A stretch of 64,000 nucleotides of DNA from NCBI RefSeq assembly GCF_964340395.1, contig NC_135554.1, forward strand, positions 11,540,751 through 11,604,750. Direction: 5' to 3'. Shown here piece by piece: positions 26,236 through 37,453 of this stretch; position 1 is the stretch's first letter; every line of letters begins with the position of its first letter. Source of the DNA: Glandiceps talaboti. Lineage: Eukaryota; Hemichordata; Enteropneusta; Spengelidae. A model generated the notes under the pieces. The model saw nothing but the letters and a program-made list of their open reading frames with translations. It ran no database searches and was not told where the DNA came from. The position numbers and the translations under genes are program-made.

Positions 26236-26592
26236 CTAAGTAGTTGCTTAATGTGTCCGTTAATTCAGGTATTCACTCACGTCCGCCACTCAGCCTGTAA
26301 AACAACGGCCAATTATAAAGCCAGAGTGTGAATTAACATTTCGCCAGTCTCCAGCAAATAAGTAATATAATCGGCATATCCGTTGAGAAGTCATTGGGTT
26401 CAAATGTCACTTAGCTGGTTGTTCTGTCAATCACAATCTCTCCGTCCCCTCCGTTGTCATTCCATCGGTCAGTTAGTCAGTCAGTCAGTCAGTCAGTCAG
26501 CCAGTCAGTCAGTCAGTCAGTCAGTCAGGGAGTCAGTCATGGAGTGAGTCTTAATTTATATCCATCTCCCAGTCATTTGACCAGTGGTGAAT

Positions 26593-26662
<70 letters not shown>

Positions 26663-26780
26663 GGCTGACATCGTTGGGACAGCCAGAATCTTTCAACCAA
26701 CCAATCAATCAATTGAATAATAAAGCCAATTGGCCTGCTAAGAGTCATTAGTCTGTCAATCACTCGCTATACAAGAACTG
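25721..26780. mobile_element. Foldback element with a microsatellite core
   Basis: The left arm (about 25796-25923) and right arm (about 26651-26762) are imperfect inverted copies sharing CAGACTAATGA, CAGGC(T/C)AATTGGCTTTAT and GGTTGAAAGATTCT. The outermost GTTCTTGT at about 25722 is mirrored by ACAAGAAC at about 26771. Between the arms lie (AATC)n, (AGTC)n, (CTGT)n and (CAGA)n arrays, plus two direct GTCAGCCGAAAGACAG copies near 25909 and 25981 and a GGCTGACA near 26066. No target duplication was identified. Confidence 0.5.
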
Positions 26781-26987
26781 TGCCAAGCATATGAATACTA
26801 TCATGAGGCAACGCTACTCCTTTTGCATGTGACAGAGATATAAACGCCAATGCCAATATCTTAGTTACATAATTATATATATTTGAATTCCTATACACAT
26901 ATTAAATTGATAGGATCATGGCGAGCTGCCGTTTGTTTCACAATGGCTAAAGCTCCTTGGACAATATTTGAATAAAGAGTGTGCCTC

Positions 26988-27228
26988 AGTCAACCCAGCT
27001 GTATAAATGGGGACCCGGTAGGATAGAGCGTGCAATGTGAATGATTTAATCATATGTGATTATACATGTAAAGACTGCAATTGATTGTATGCTCCCCAGG
27101 GAGTCGAGGGGAGTATAAAGGGCCATTGTGCTGCCATTGATCCGTGCCAGGGTAATAACTGTGATCGCCTTGAGCTCTCAGGAGGGAAAGGCGCATTATA
27201 AATTCTCATTATTATTATTATATTGTTA
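26988..27228 (+). mobile_element. SINE-like repeat, copy 2
   Basis: Reads CCCAGCTGTATAAATGGGG near the 5' end, ATGCTCCCCAGGGAGTCGAG in the middle, CGTGCCAGGGTAATAA and GCCTTGAGCTCT later. It finishes AAAGGCGCATTATAAATT followed by (ATT)n. It lies antisense immediately beyond the exon 2 donor/stop of gene B, with the tail ending about 3-5 bp from the donor. Confidence 0.55.
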
Positions 27229-27232
27229 GTAC

Positions 27233-27911
27233 TTACGGCATGTTGTTATCCGGATCACGGCAATACCTGTCGATACATTTATATTTCCCTTCACAGGAAT
27301 CGTCTGATGAACAGCTATGTAGTTTAATTGTTGCGTCACATACTAAGTCAACACATACTTGACCATACTCACAATCCGAGTTGTATTCACAACTATTCAT
27401 ATCACTGTACAGGTACTGCAAAAAACAAAAGGGAAATAAGTTTAGGTTTGACTACTTTGATGGCGCTGTTTTCAGTTGTCAGTGTATCGCCAAAGATAGT
27501 GCGAGCTTGCGTTCGTCTTGTGTATGAAGATATCTATGTTACGAGATATTAGAATGGAATGAATTTTTTTTCTGTTTAATATCAAGTGCCAAATCATACA
27601 AACGAAAAGTGAAGGTCAACAAATCACTGATATTGCACATTTCATTCAACAATATAATCTCAAATGATGTTTTATTAAACATATTCATTGTCACAGTGAT
27701 TGGCATATGTGATTTTTAGGTCGCAGTCGCATTTTGAAGCGTATATTTTTATTTTTGAAGACCAATATCTCAATCTACATATCAATATGGGTACATGATC
27801 ATGAATGGATGGGTAGGGTTGTGTGCTGCTTACAGGAGAGTTGTCAAATACAAATGTAACAAAATACTGAGCAAACACTAGTGTAAGTGATAATTTGTGT
27901 GTTTTCTTCAT
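27233..27911 (-). CDS. Gene B: secreted two-module cysteine-rich mini-protein, paralogue of gene A
   Basis: Exon 1 (27911 down to 27834, 26 codons) starts MKKTHKLSLTLVF and has a hydrophobic signal-like core. It ends in phase 0 at a GTAAGC donor. Exon 2 (27415 down to 27233) follows a TTTTGTTTTTTGCAG acceptor in phase 0. It encodes two modules of C-x5-C-x5-C-x4-C, the same spacing as gene A, with an 8-residue linker (CEYNSDC and CSSDDSC open the modules; DLVC and DRYC close them). The mature part is strongly acidic. The reading frame stops at a TAA lying inside a perfect GTAAGT donor (ATGCC then GTAAGTAC). It either ends there after NNMP or splices on in phase 2 to an exon I did not find. A TATA-like CTTATATTATAG lies about 90-100 bp upstream of the ATG. 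Function unknown. Confidence 0.7.
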
Positions 27912-27997
27912 TGTGTCTGTCCCAACAAGAAACCTTGTGATCAGTTTCACTGATCTTAATACATCGTTTAATAGCATTTGTAAGCTAAGACGACATC

Positions 27998-28009
27998 TAT
28001 AATATAAGT
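27998..28009 (-). promoter_or_regulatory. TATA-like element of gene B
   Basis: Minus strand CTTATATTATAG, about 87-98 bp upstream of the gene B ATG, a spacing like gene A's. It is a weaker match than the other two genes' boxes. The hAT-like foldback element begins only about 20 bp further upstream. Confidence 0.3.
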
Positions 28010-28036
28010 CGGAAACAAAATTGATAACGATATAAC

Positions 28037-28438
28037 CACAGGGAGCTCAGGCTCAGTTAGTTTTGTTTACAAATACAAACAAACAAGTAAACAAACAAAC
28101 AAACAAACCACAAAACAAATAAATAACAAATGAAAAAAAATATTTAAAAAATAAACCGATAAATGAGTAGATAAATAAATGAATAAACAACAACAAACAA
28201 ACAAACAAATACTACCCCCCCCCCCAATAGTCACCAATGGAGATCTCCGATGGTGACTATTTTATGGGAGGGGGGTGTCAGTATTTGTTTGTTTGTTTGT
28301 TGTTGTTTATTCATTTATTATCTACTCATTTATCGGTTTATTTGTTTATGTTGTTGTTTGTCTGTCTGTTTGTTTGTCTGTTTGTTTGTTTACTTATTTG
28401 TTTGTATTTGTAAGCAAAACTGAGCCTGACCTCCCTGT
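28037..28438. mobile_element. hAT-like foldback MITE with 8-bp TSD
   Basis: A 402-bp element that folds back almost end to end. Its ends read CACAGGGAGCTCAGGCTCAG and, inverted, CACAGGGAGGTCAGGCTCAG. The inner arms are complementary runs of CAAA/TTTG and AATA/TATT type. The loop lies near 28225-28265 and itself carries an inverted ATAGTCACCA/TGGTGACTAT pair. GATATAAC flanks it directly at 28029-28036 and 28439-28446. A CA-start terminus with an 8-bp duplication fits hAT-type non-autonomous elements. It sits about 120 bp upstream of the gene B start codon. Confidence 0.7.
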
Positions 28439-29066
28439 GATATAACTGGTACACCATGTATATATTCAGACCCATACAGATCATTTTCAATTATACAGTA
28501 CCTACGTCATGTCAACTCATGACGTCACGACAAGATCAACGTTTTTAGATCATCTCGTTGTTTATATTGTTGACGCTGTTTTTATTTTGTTGTAGTTTTT
28601 GTTGATCTTTATATTGTTGTTATTTGGTTTTTTTTATTATATTTATTGTTGTCCCTATCGTTGTGTATATGCTTCAGGCTTTGTTTTTTTAGTCTCTTCA
28701 TGCTCTTTGTGTGCTTGAAAATACAATGATTGGGAGATCATGTCGAGACGATGATTTTTCTGAGAAACGATGAGTTAGCGTTGCTGGCCAGCTGCGAAGT
28801 GAATTTACAGTGATGACTTAGATCAGCGTCTTTCTACAGAAGCCTCGTCATTATGGTGATTGATACACATTACATGTACGTGTACAGGTAATTTTACAAT
28901 TGAGTACAAAGTGACTTCTAATCTTCCTGTAGTTGTTTACGAGGTGTTTGTTGATTGTTTCCTCAGTTGTTTTATCACCGTAAAGGATGTAATTACCGTC
29001 AAATGTTTAAATTGAAAGGGTTGTGATTTCAGGTGATGTGTTTATTAGTTAAAGATTCCACCATAA

Positions 29067-29174
<108 letters not shown>

Positions 29175-29453
29175 CAATGATTAATAATTGGTGGTTAAAT
29201 ATAACTTATTTTTTGTGTGATATTGATCAAGTGACTGAATGATTTTTGTGGTGAAATAAACCTTTTTCTTTCTTTCCGTGGCTACTTTTATCTTTCAGCT
29301 GTGTATAATTCTCTCTTTATTGACTTAATAAAGACATTGTGTCCATTCTTCTCCTCTTATCTAAATTAAAAACACCCCTAGTCTGATAATTACCAAGGCA
29401 TCGGTTACAGGAACAATTTTCTTTTATTCTTATCTTCTGGGAGATCACACTCT

Positions 29454-29454
<1 letters not shown>

Positions 29455-29533
<79 letters not shown>

Positions 29534-29594
29534 GTCAGTCAGTCAGCCAGTCAGTCAGTCAGTCAGTCAGTCAGTCATTTAGTCAGTCAGTCAG

Positions 29595-29647
<53 letters not shown>
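29455..29647. repeat. (AATC)n (AGTC)n (AATC)n array
   Basis: An AATC run, an interrupted AGTC run at about 29533-29596, then AATC again, ending beside the 152-bp inverted repeat arm. Confidence 0.95.
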
Positions 29648-29665
29648 TACATGCCTGCTGATCCC

Positions 29666-30613
29666 TGTGATTAAACCTCGATTAAACTATTTCTAGTATA
29701 ATATCTTTGTCAAAGCATGTCTTCTATGACAACAATTGTCATCTCGCGCCCCAAAACTCAGCTTTAACGATTCCCAGGATCTAATATATGTGTCTGATGA
29801 TGGTTACACACGAGTTGAGAAAGGTTGCACCTATCTAACTATTGATTTGGAGGAAAATGAAAGTGACTGCATGTCAAAAGAGTTATTCACTGACGCAGTT
29901 TCCCATAATGTATTCCTTGTTTTAAGACTATAAAATCCTTCTTTTCCAAAAGCTAAGATAGACACATACTTAACACTTTAATATTGGTATTTGTTAGTTT
30001 TGATGTGAAATGGGTGGCAGTTGTGTCCTGACGTTGTATATAAAGTTGTACTGCATTCAAGGTAGTGCAACTCTTGAAGACCCATAACATGATGTGGCCT
30101 GGAAGATTACACATTGCCAGGCAAAACGTTCGGCCTTTCAACAGACTAATCATTCTAGTGTGAGTATGATCACATTGATAGATTACTGTCAACACGTCAC
30201 AAAATACTGTTATTGTGTTTCTTGAAAGTGCCTTCGACAGGGTAATATTATTATCACCCTTTCAGCTTGATAATGGACGAGGTTGGCTGTTTCCTTTAAG
30301 AAAGGTCCTAAGAAATATTGATTGCATTATCCGTATTCATTGTTAACAGTCTCATCAAATCATTGCAAACCTTACCGAAAGTGGTAATAAATAGTAACAC
30401 TCAAATTTAATAAGTGACTTTTACCCTCAACCATTATCCGTGAACAACTCCTGTTGGTTAACAACTCGTGTGTAACCATCATCAGACACATATATTAGAT
30501 CCTGGGAATCGTTAAAGCTGAGTTTTGGGGCGCGAGATGACAATTGTTGTCATAGAAGACATGCTTTGACAAAGATATTATACTAGAAATAGTTTAATCG
30601 AGGTTTAATCACA
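29666..30613. mobile_element. Perfect 152-bp inverted repeat around a 644-bp core
   Basis: Arms 29666-29817 and 30462-30613 read as identical in inverted orientation with no gaps. Their outer ends are TGTGATTAAACCTCG. The core has a 65-codon plus-strand frame overlapping the left arm (29736-29933), not recognised as any family. No target duplication was found. The left arm abuts the (AATC)n array. It may be a young TIR element or a recent inverted duplication. Confidence 0.55.
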
Positions 30614-33600
30614 ACTGTTCCTGTACTATTGCATTATTTCATTATGTACTGATTTTCGCGGTCTGAGAATTGTCAATAATTTCATCATCCAAGTGTTCGT
30701 CTAGTCATTTTTACCGACACTGATAATTTGTACAAATTTCGGCTTCTGTTTTGGTACAAGGAAGAATTCTACTGAAAGGTTCAAATAATGTATGTAGCGC
30801 TTCTTTGATGTCATTTATTATTAATCTAACGTATTTGTGTGCGAAGTGAAGCATCACGAACTCTCAATTGGAAGTGAGACCGTAATTTTAAAGTATACCC
30901 AGTTGCAATCAAAAACCAAGTATCGTGAATTTTGTACAACACCGAGAAAGCAGATAAGAATGACGATTGTATATTTATTGAAGGTTATACAATTTTAACT
31001 TACATCGACTTCATTTTACATTTTGAAATCAAAGCTCCCCCCATCATGCTACTCTATAAATGCATAACAGAACTTCACACTACAAGTTCCGACTACAGAG
31101 TTCTGGGGTATAATCTCCAACACTAGTAGTAATTATTTTGTAAAGGCATTGAAGGCGTTTGGAAGTTTTATCCCAATTTTGTTGAAACTCCTTTCTGGAT
31201 CTTTAGTAATAGACTAGTACAAACATAACTATATATATTATGAATTCCCTTCTGTTATCATCTATTAAAAGAGTATGGCATAGTTTACTAGATTAGGTCC
31301 TGTACAGGGATACAGTTTCAGAAATTCATCGAAAAGAGAGATCTAAAAACAAATCCAAGGGGCATGGACAGTATGTATTTATATACATCTTCTATTATAA
31401 TAAACGAGAACAAAACTGATCATAAAGGTTATATTTCATTTCTGCATTCATGTATTCCAAATAAGTATGGTCTACTTACAGGTGAACATACTGAATTTAG
31501 CATATTTTGATTACTGGAGTAGATTAAGTCATGTGCAGGGATATACTATCAGAAATTAATCATAACGTTCTATTTATTCATCCAAAGAGTACAGTTAGTA
31601 CTTACCTATGTATAGCATCTATAATAAAGTACAGTGAATGATTATAATGTTATGCAGCCATTCCTGCACTTTCAGTTCATTTATCATGTAACTTTAATCT
31701 CCGCAGACTAATATTTAGCTTATTTGGTGGACACGGTGATTAAGGTTATTTAAAAGGAGACATGTTGCCGTGGTTGCTTGAAGTAATTATTCATATTCGT
31801 GATAGGTAATCTTCCTCTGGCATAAAGAAGATGAAAATGAAATTCAATCTTCGTGTTATCATAATTCTATAGACAGAATGTCATGACAAGTTTACCTATG
31901 AGACCCGTGTCGTCGCCTTTACGTCTAACCTCAACATATGTGCGTGGGAAGGGGTTACTTTAAATTTATACAAGTTAAATAACAAGTCTTTAATTTCAAA
32001 GATGTATTAAATCCACCTTAATTGTCCAAACCCAAACCATTTCTTCAAGCAACTCTTTTTTTTAGTAGACCAAGCAACGATACAAAAGTTTCATAGACGT
32101 GATTCATTTAATACAAAAGGCATGTTTGTCGATTCCTAACCTATCTATTCCTATCCTCTGTCTTTTCTCTTTATCCATAAAGTATACCGAAACTGTATGT
32201 GAAATCATACAGTTGTTGGAGAGTCTATGGTGAAATCGACTTTACGTCCACGGGGTATTTTAGGCGGGTGGGAGATAAGCGAGTTGTACAAAGAAACGTA
32301 TAAAGAATGTGTATACTTATTCAAGCCATCGACTATTACTGTTCTTCCATCTTTTGGCCGGAAACGTGACAAAGGATAACATGAACAAATATGAGTTCTT
32401 GTGATTATATATATAGTACATTCATTGTATAGCAATAATGAAAATGACTTAGGTCAAAGTTCAATATCAAAACACATGTCATTTCTTTGCTATAATCCCA
32501 TGACGCATCGTGCACGGATAGGTCGTGCGACGTAAGAACAGGAAAAACATGTTTGTTTCATTTGGCTTTGTACTGACATGCTGTGCTGTATTAATTTTAA
32601 AGGAGTTCCATTTATAGGACACTACTCCAATTTATCTGGGATACATTCCTCTGAGATTTGCATTGGCTTTGCGGGAAATCGTTGAAACACTCCAGGTGTA
32701 AAGAATTGAATGTTCATTCCATTTCATTACTTCAAAATTGTCCTTAAGGTCAAAAGAAATGTATTCATCCAAATGGACTCCAGAAATGATTTACTGGGTA
32801 GTTAGAGAACTAATGAATGGTTTGTCAACTCTTTCCCTGCCCCCTTCCCTTGAAGTTTCCGTTCGTTTGCCATTGCATTCGTGTCTATCAATCACTTATT
32901 ACCATCATTTGGTAAAATTGAAACTTATTCAACTGTAATGAGTTTAAATTAAAGAGATTTAGCTCAAAACGCGTCGCCCTTTCTGAAAAGGTTCCACACC
33001 ATTTTTAGTATTTCTAGAACACCTCATTCGTAATGTGGACGGTGCATTTTGCTAATATAACTATTGTACACGGGAAATTCATCGGAGTGTCATTTGTCGT
33101 AACCGCGTACCCTTGACATTAGAAGATCTGAAGTTATCGGAAGTTGATGTAATAGCTTTTTGTCATACTCGTAACATCAACGAACATGTTATTAACTTAT
33201 TACTCTCAGACACACGGTTTATTGGGTTTTTATGACAAATCTAAGAGATACATTTTAGTACTCATGTCTTTACGTGTTACCTTTTTAAAAAGAAATTACG
33301 TATAATTTCAATAAAAACTGAGCAATGAAAATAACACACACGTTATAAGAATGTGACACGGAACTTTAGTATCTTCGCAACGAATCTTGCATTGATTCAT
33401 CCGGACTTGTATATCTATTATATATGATTCATTTCCCATTTTACCGCTTCTTGATCGACTAATCAGTGCCTACAGAAAGTACTGAATCCTTTTATGAGTA
33501 ATCTGGAATTGGTCAGGGAACTGCTTAATGATCTGAGTCAATTCATGCCATTAAACTACAAATTTCCAATTGACATAGACGATAAGCTTGTCTAGTTATC

Positions 33601-34923
33601 TTAAACGGCAAAGAAGACTGCAATGAACGACTCATCTCACTAGAGAAATAATGCTTCCAAGATAGTGAATAGTTTCCCTGTAGAATAAAACGTAGACACG
33701 AATGGAATACTTGGCAAATGCTTCGTCATCTGTAAATGTACAGATTATATATATGTTAGTCGTATATACATTGTCTGTACCCCTTTTAAATATAAGTTAC
33801 ATTTACACAATATAACTGTCTGTGCAAATTGCATATATAAAATGCTCGCTTTAATACTTAGAAAACCTATTTTATTATCAATGCACACGTGCACGAACCG
33901 ATGTCTGGACAAAATTCTAACAGCTGTTCAACATGATTTATCACGAAATAATATACATGTATAAACACCAAAAAGTGAGACTCCCACCATAAAGTCAGAC
34001 TGTACTCTTTAAAATAGACAATCTCACTTCTTTCAGGGTAATGATAGGATTGGATCGTGGCTGATTGAAGTCTATGCAAATGTGTGTACCCCAAGCTAGC
34101 ATTGTCTCTGGTGCTGTAAATGTGACTATTTGTATGTAGGCCTACAAGGTACTAAATGTCTAGACGAAATTCAGGCGCGCTCTTGTCAGCCAGTTTGAGA
34201 ACAATACTTTGGTAATGAAGAAGACGCTAAATTGCAAATTATCACACGAAATATCACAAATTACGCAGAAAGTCAACTATTGAGACACACTAACATATAA
34301 CGTGGCGAAGGAACATGCTGTGAGAATCGTAGAACCAAGCGATGCCGATTGTATCATATGCAAATGTCGTGAGTGGCAGACGACAGTCACCCAGCATGGT
34401 TGATATCTCTCCTGCCTTATTCTGTTCCATCAATAGCGATGCATGCTGTGAGAACCTTAGCACACACTTAAACCTTTTCTAACCATTCAATTTTAGATGA
34501 GAGGGTTTAATGTCTTCATTTTCACCCACTTCTTATTTACAGGCATACTGTTTGGATGTCTGATAACGTAATATAGCAATACATGTCACACGAGTTAGGC
34601 CTATTTAGTCTTTCTATATGATAAGTAAGTAAGTAATTGAAAGTTGTGAACCGTGTATGTGGATTGTAAGTGAGTAAACTACTTCAAAAGGGACAGGGAA
34701 TACATATCAAATGTCGACTTTGTGTACGGTTAAGCTTTAGAAAGCCTTTGATCTATATGCATTATTCCGTACAAAATTCGCAGTTCTTAAATTGCTACTG
34801 CGATATCCATGTAATACTAATAGCATTATGGATGTTATCAAAAATAATAACTTCATTGTATTGATAATCATCCTAGGTCAAGAACAAGCGTGCAATAGAA
34901 CGTGATGGTTGCTTCATAAAGTT
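30614..34923. other. No gene or repeat recognised
   Basis: AT-rich DNA with frames under 80 codons and no family motifs. Confidence 0.45.
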
Positions 34924-35262
34924 ACTACCAAACTTGAAAGACTTTAGAGTTTCAAGTAGACAGCACCATGTTTTTTTTCCATGTCCTACAAGGTGTGTTC
35001 TTTCACTAGTAGAAAAAATAGTACAGTTTACGACATTTTCCGTACTATAGTTCAGATTGAGTTCAATTCTGTACTTTTATGCTGATGAGGTGGACGTTTC
35101 TGTACTTTCCCATTAGCGCCTGTCTAATCGGATTATACTCGATCTGAAAAATAGTTCAGATTGCGAGTCGGAAGTGATTTGAATACATTTGCATTTAGTT
35201 CAGAATATATTCATGAGTTCACCCCCATAACCGGGCAGTAAACAAATGAATATTCAAATCTA
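34924..35262. mobile_element. MITE-like element, family 1, copy B, with 259-bp shared block
   Basis: Begins ACTACCAAACTTGAAAGAC, the family 1 terminus. From 35004 to 35262 it carries a 259-bp block that reads as identical, in inverted orientation, to 51323-51581. No second terminus was recognised after 35262. Confidence 0.55.
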
Positions 35263-35529
35263 TCTCGCCTGCATGTGATTCAAGGCGTGTACACTAATTG
35301 TTTGACCCACAGAAAACTAACAGTAACACTATTTAGTTAGTTAGTTGTCTGTGTTTGACCACATGAAGGCAGAGGGGGAGGGTGCAAAAGAAAAGGGTTA
35401 CACACATGTACAGTGTATGATATGATGAGAGCTACATTTAATGTACATGTACATACGAACTGACATGTATACGTACATGTACAACTACGCTAGCATGTAA
35501 ACGTTAGCAAAAACTCTTACTACTACCTC

Positions 35530-35560
35530 AGACCACTAAAATACAGAGTGGTCTGAGCTA
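35530..35560. repeat. 31-bp palindrome flanked by TACTACTAC
   Basis: CTCAGACCACT pairs with AGTGGTCTGAG across a 9-base loop. TACTACTAC stands directly before and one base after it. ACCTCAGACCACT recurs at about 36728 and at about 47588, and CTCAGACCAC at about 47648. Confidence 0.6.
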
Positions 35561-36961
35561 CTACTACTTGCAAAAAGTATTTACAAGCATTTCCATGTAG
35601 GTCAATGAAATATCACCTATGTGGGTTATACTTCAATAGTCGGTCAAACAGCGTAAAGGTCTACATTCTACAATGATAAATACATTCGATGTTAGTCAAA
35701 GAGGACAACAATGACAGACATGATTGGTCAACTCGGTGCGATCTAAGATGAATTCACGGTGTATATTTGGTTACGTCGCCTTTGAATTGATGATGATGAC
35801 GACTCGTCCGACCTAGACTGTTCTGGTCCAGTTTCAAGTGAAAGTCAGAATTATCACGGTGCCATTGATTATACTAACTGTGATGAAACTCGCCCACTCT
35901 AGTCTCTATGACTTCATTAGCCCCAAAATGCAAGAACTTAATAATGGTATTGTAAATCGAAGTTCATGCATGCTCTGACTGTCGCCTGTTTTTTGTTTTC
36001 TTACATTTTATACAATTTTGAATTGTTAGCTTTGTATTTCCTGCATTAATGTTGAAAACTGGTCTTTTTACTGTGCGTCTTCAATGCGCAGGTAAAATAG
36101 TGTGTTAATCTAGCATCGTGAGTACGCGCTCGCTTATGGTTTTGCATACCTTGGACTGCCTGTCATTCAGTATTGTTTTAGCCTACAATTTATTTCTAAA
36201 GAAAAATGGTCTGTAAAGGGACTGCTTTAGTTGTCACAGTGCCTTTGTGGATTTATAAATCGATTTATGACAAGTGAGTCTACCTATTTTTTTTCCGACC
36301 CACTCAGTCAAGGAGTGCGATACACCAATCACCGTGTATTTAGCTTTGTATACAGTGTATGGATAATAGCAAGTTTCGGGACTGAAAAATCATAAATTGT
36401 TTGTTAGACTTATTTTTTATTCAATATAATCTGGGTTGATTGGGAATTTTCAGATATCAGGATTTAAACCTCGGATTTCAACTCAGAAAGGCTATATTTT
36501 TTGCCTCAGTCTGAATTATATTAGTAGAACTCTCACCAACGTTCCCAATGTGAAGTGATTTTTTTTAAAGTTGGTGAGAGGTCCTCACGTTGGATTGCAG
36601 CACTGCATGTTCTTGCCGAGAAGATAAAGAGGTGTAGTAATTATGGTTTAAAACTGACTTTTACAAACGCCAGTCGTGTAGGGTCTATGATTTTTTATGT
36701 TGTGGATGAATGCGGCACTTTGATCTGAACCTCAGACCACTATAATAGGAACAGACTAGAATCGCTTTTTGTTTTAGGTGTGAATGGGGCTCTAAACCCA
36801 TCTTCTCTGTCGTGCATGGTTACCCTTCAAACCTGCTTCAAGCCGAACGTTGTGCAAAACGATACTTCGTGTCTTTACGGGTTTTTTTTGCAATTCTGTT
36901 TTAGTGGCCTGAGTCTGAACAAGTGTTCATACAGTACAGCAAAGTCCCACCAACAAAATCC

Positions 36962-37453
36962 ATAGCAATAGATGCAGGAAAACCTCAGTATGGGCGACGG
37001 TGAAATCATGGTGTTAATTCTAAAACTTTTGAAAGCAAGAACATATGTTTGTGCAACTTTTGTATTAAAACCATACCATTCCAATTCAAGGACAACGATT
37101 TTGTTCAGAAATGGTGGTAGGACTATAATCCTTCCTACCTCCTTCCTTCCTACCTCCATAGTTCAACACCGCTGATCGTAACTGCATGGTACAGCGCATC
37201 TACATTTATAGCAATAGATGCAGGAAAACCTCAGTATGGGCGACGGTGAAATCATGGTGTTAATTCTAAAACTTTTGAAAGCAAGAACATATGTTTGTGC
37301 AACTTTTGTATTAAAACCATACCATTCCAATTCAAGGACAACGATTTTGTTCAGAAATGGTGGTAGGACTATAATCCTTCCTACCTCCTTCCTTCCTACC
37401 TCCATAGTTCAAAACCGCTGATCGTAACTGCATGGTACAGCGCATCTACATTT
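36962..37453. repeat. 246-bp direct tandem duplication, two near-identical copies
   Basis: Copy 1 is 36962-37207 and copy 2 is 37208-37453. The only difference I saw is CACCGC against AACCGC near the end of each copy. Both contain a 67-codon plus-strand frame ending soon after CTACCTCC and a minus-strand frame; neither is recognised. The near-identity points to a recent duplication, or to an assembly artefact. Confidence 0.85.

Noticed and set aside
29455-29647. Regular repeats resembling a CRISPR array
   Set aside because: A 4-bp microsatellite with no spacers; the 35-bp repeats at 20.7 kb also have no spacers and the genome is eukaryotic.
36530-36582. CTCTCACCAAC and GTTGGTGAGAG inverted pair as a transposon
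   Set aside because: An 11-bp stem alone, with no duplication and no second copy, is too little evidence.
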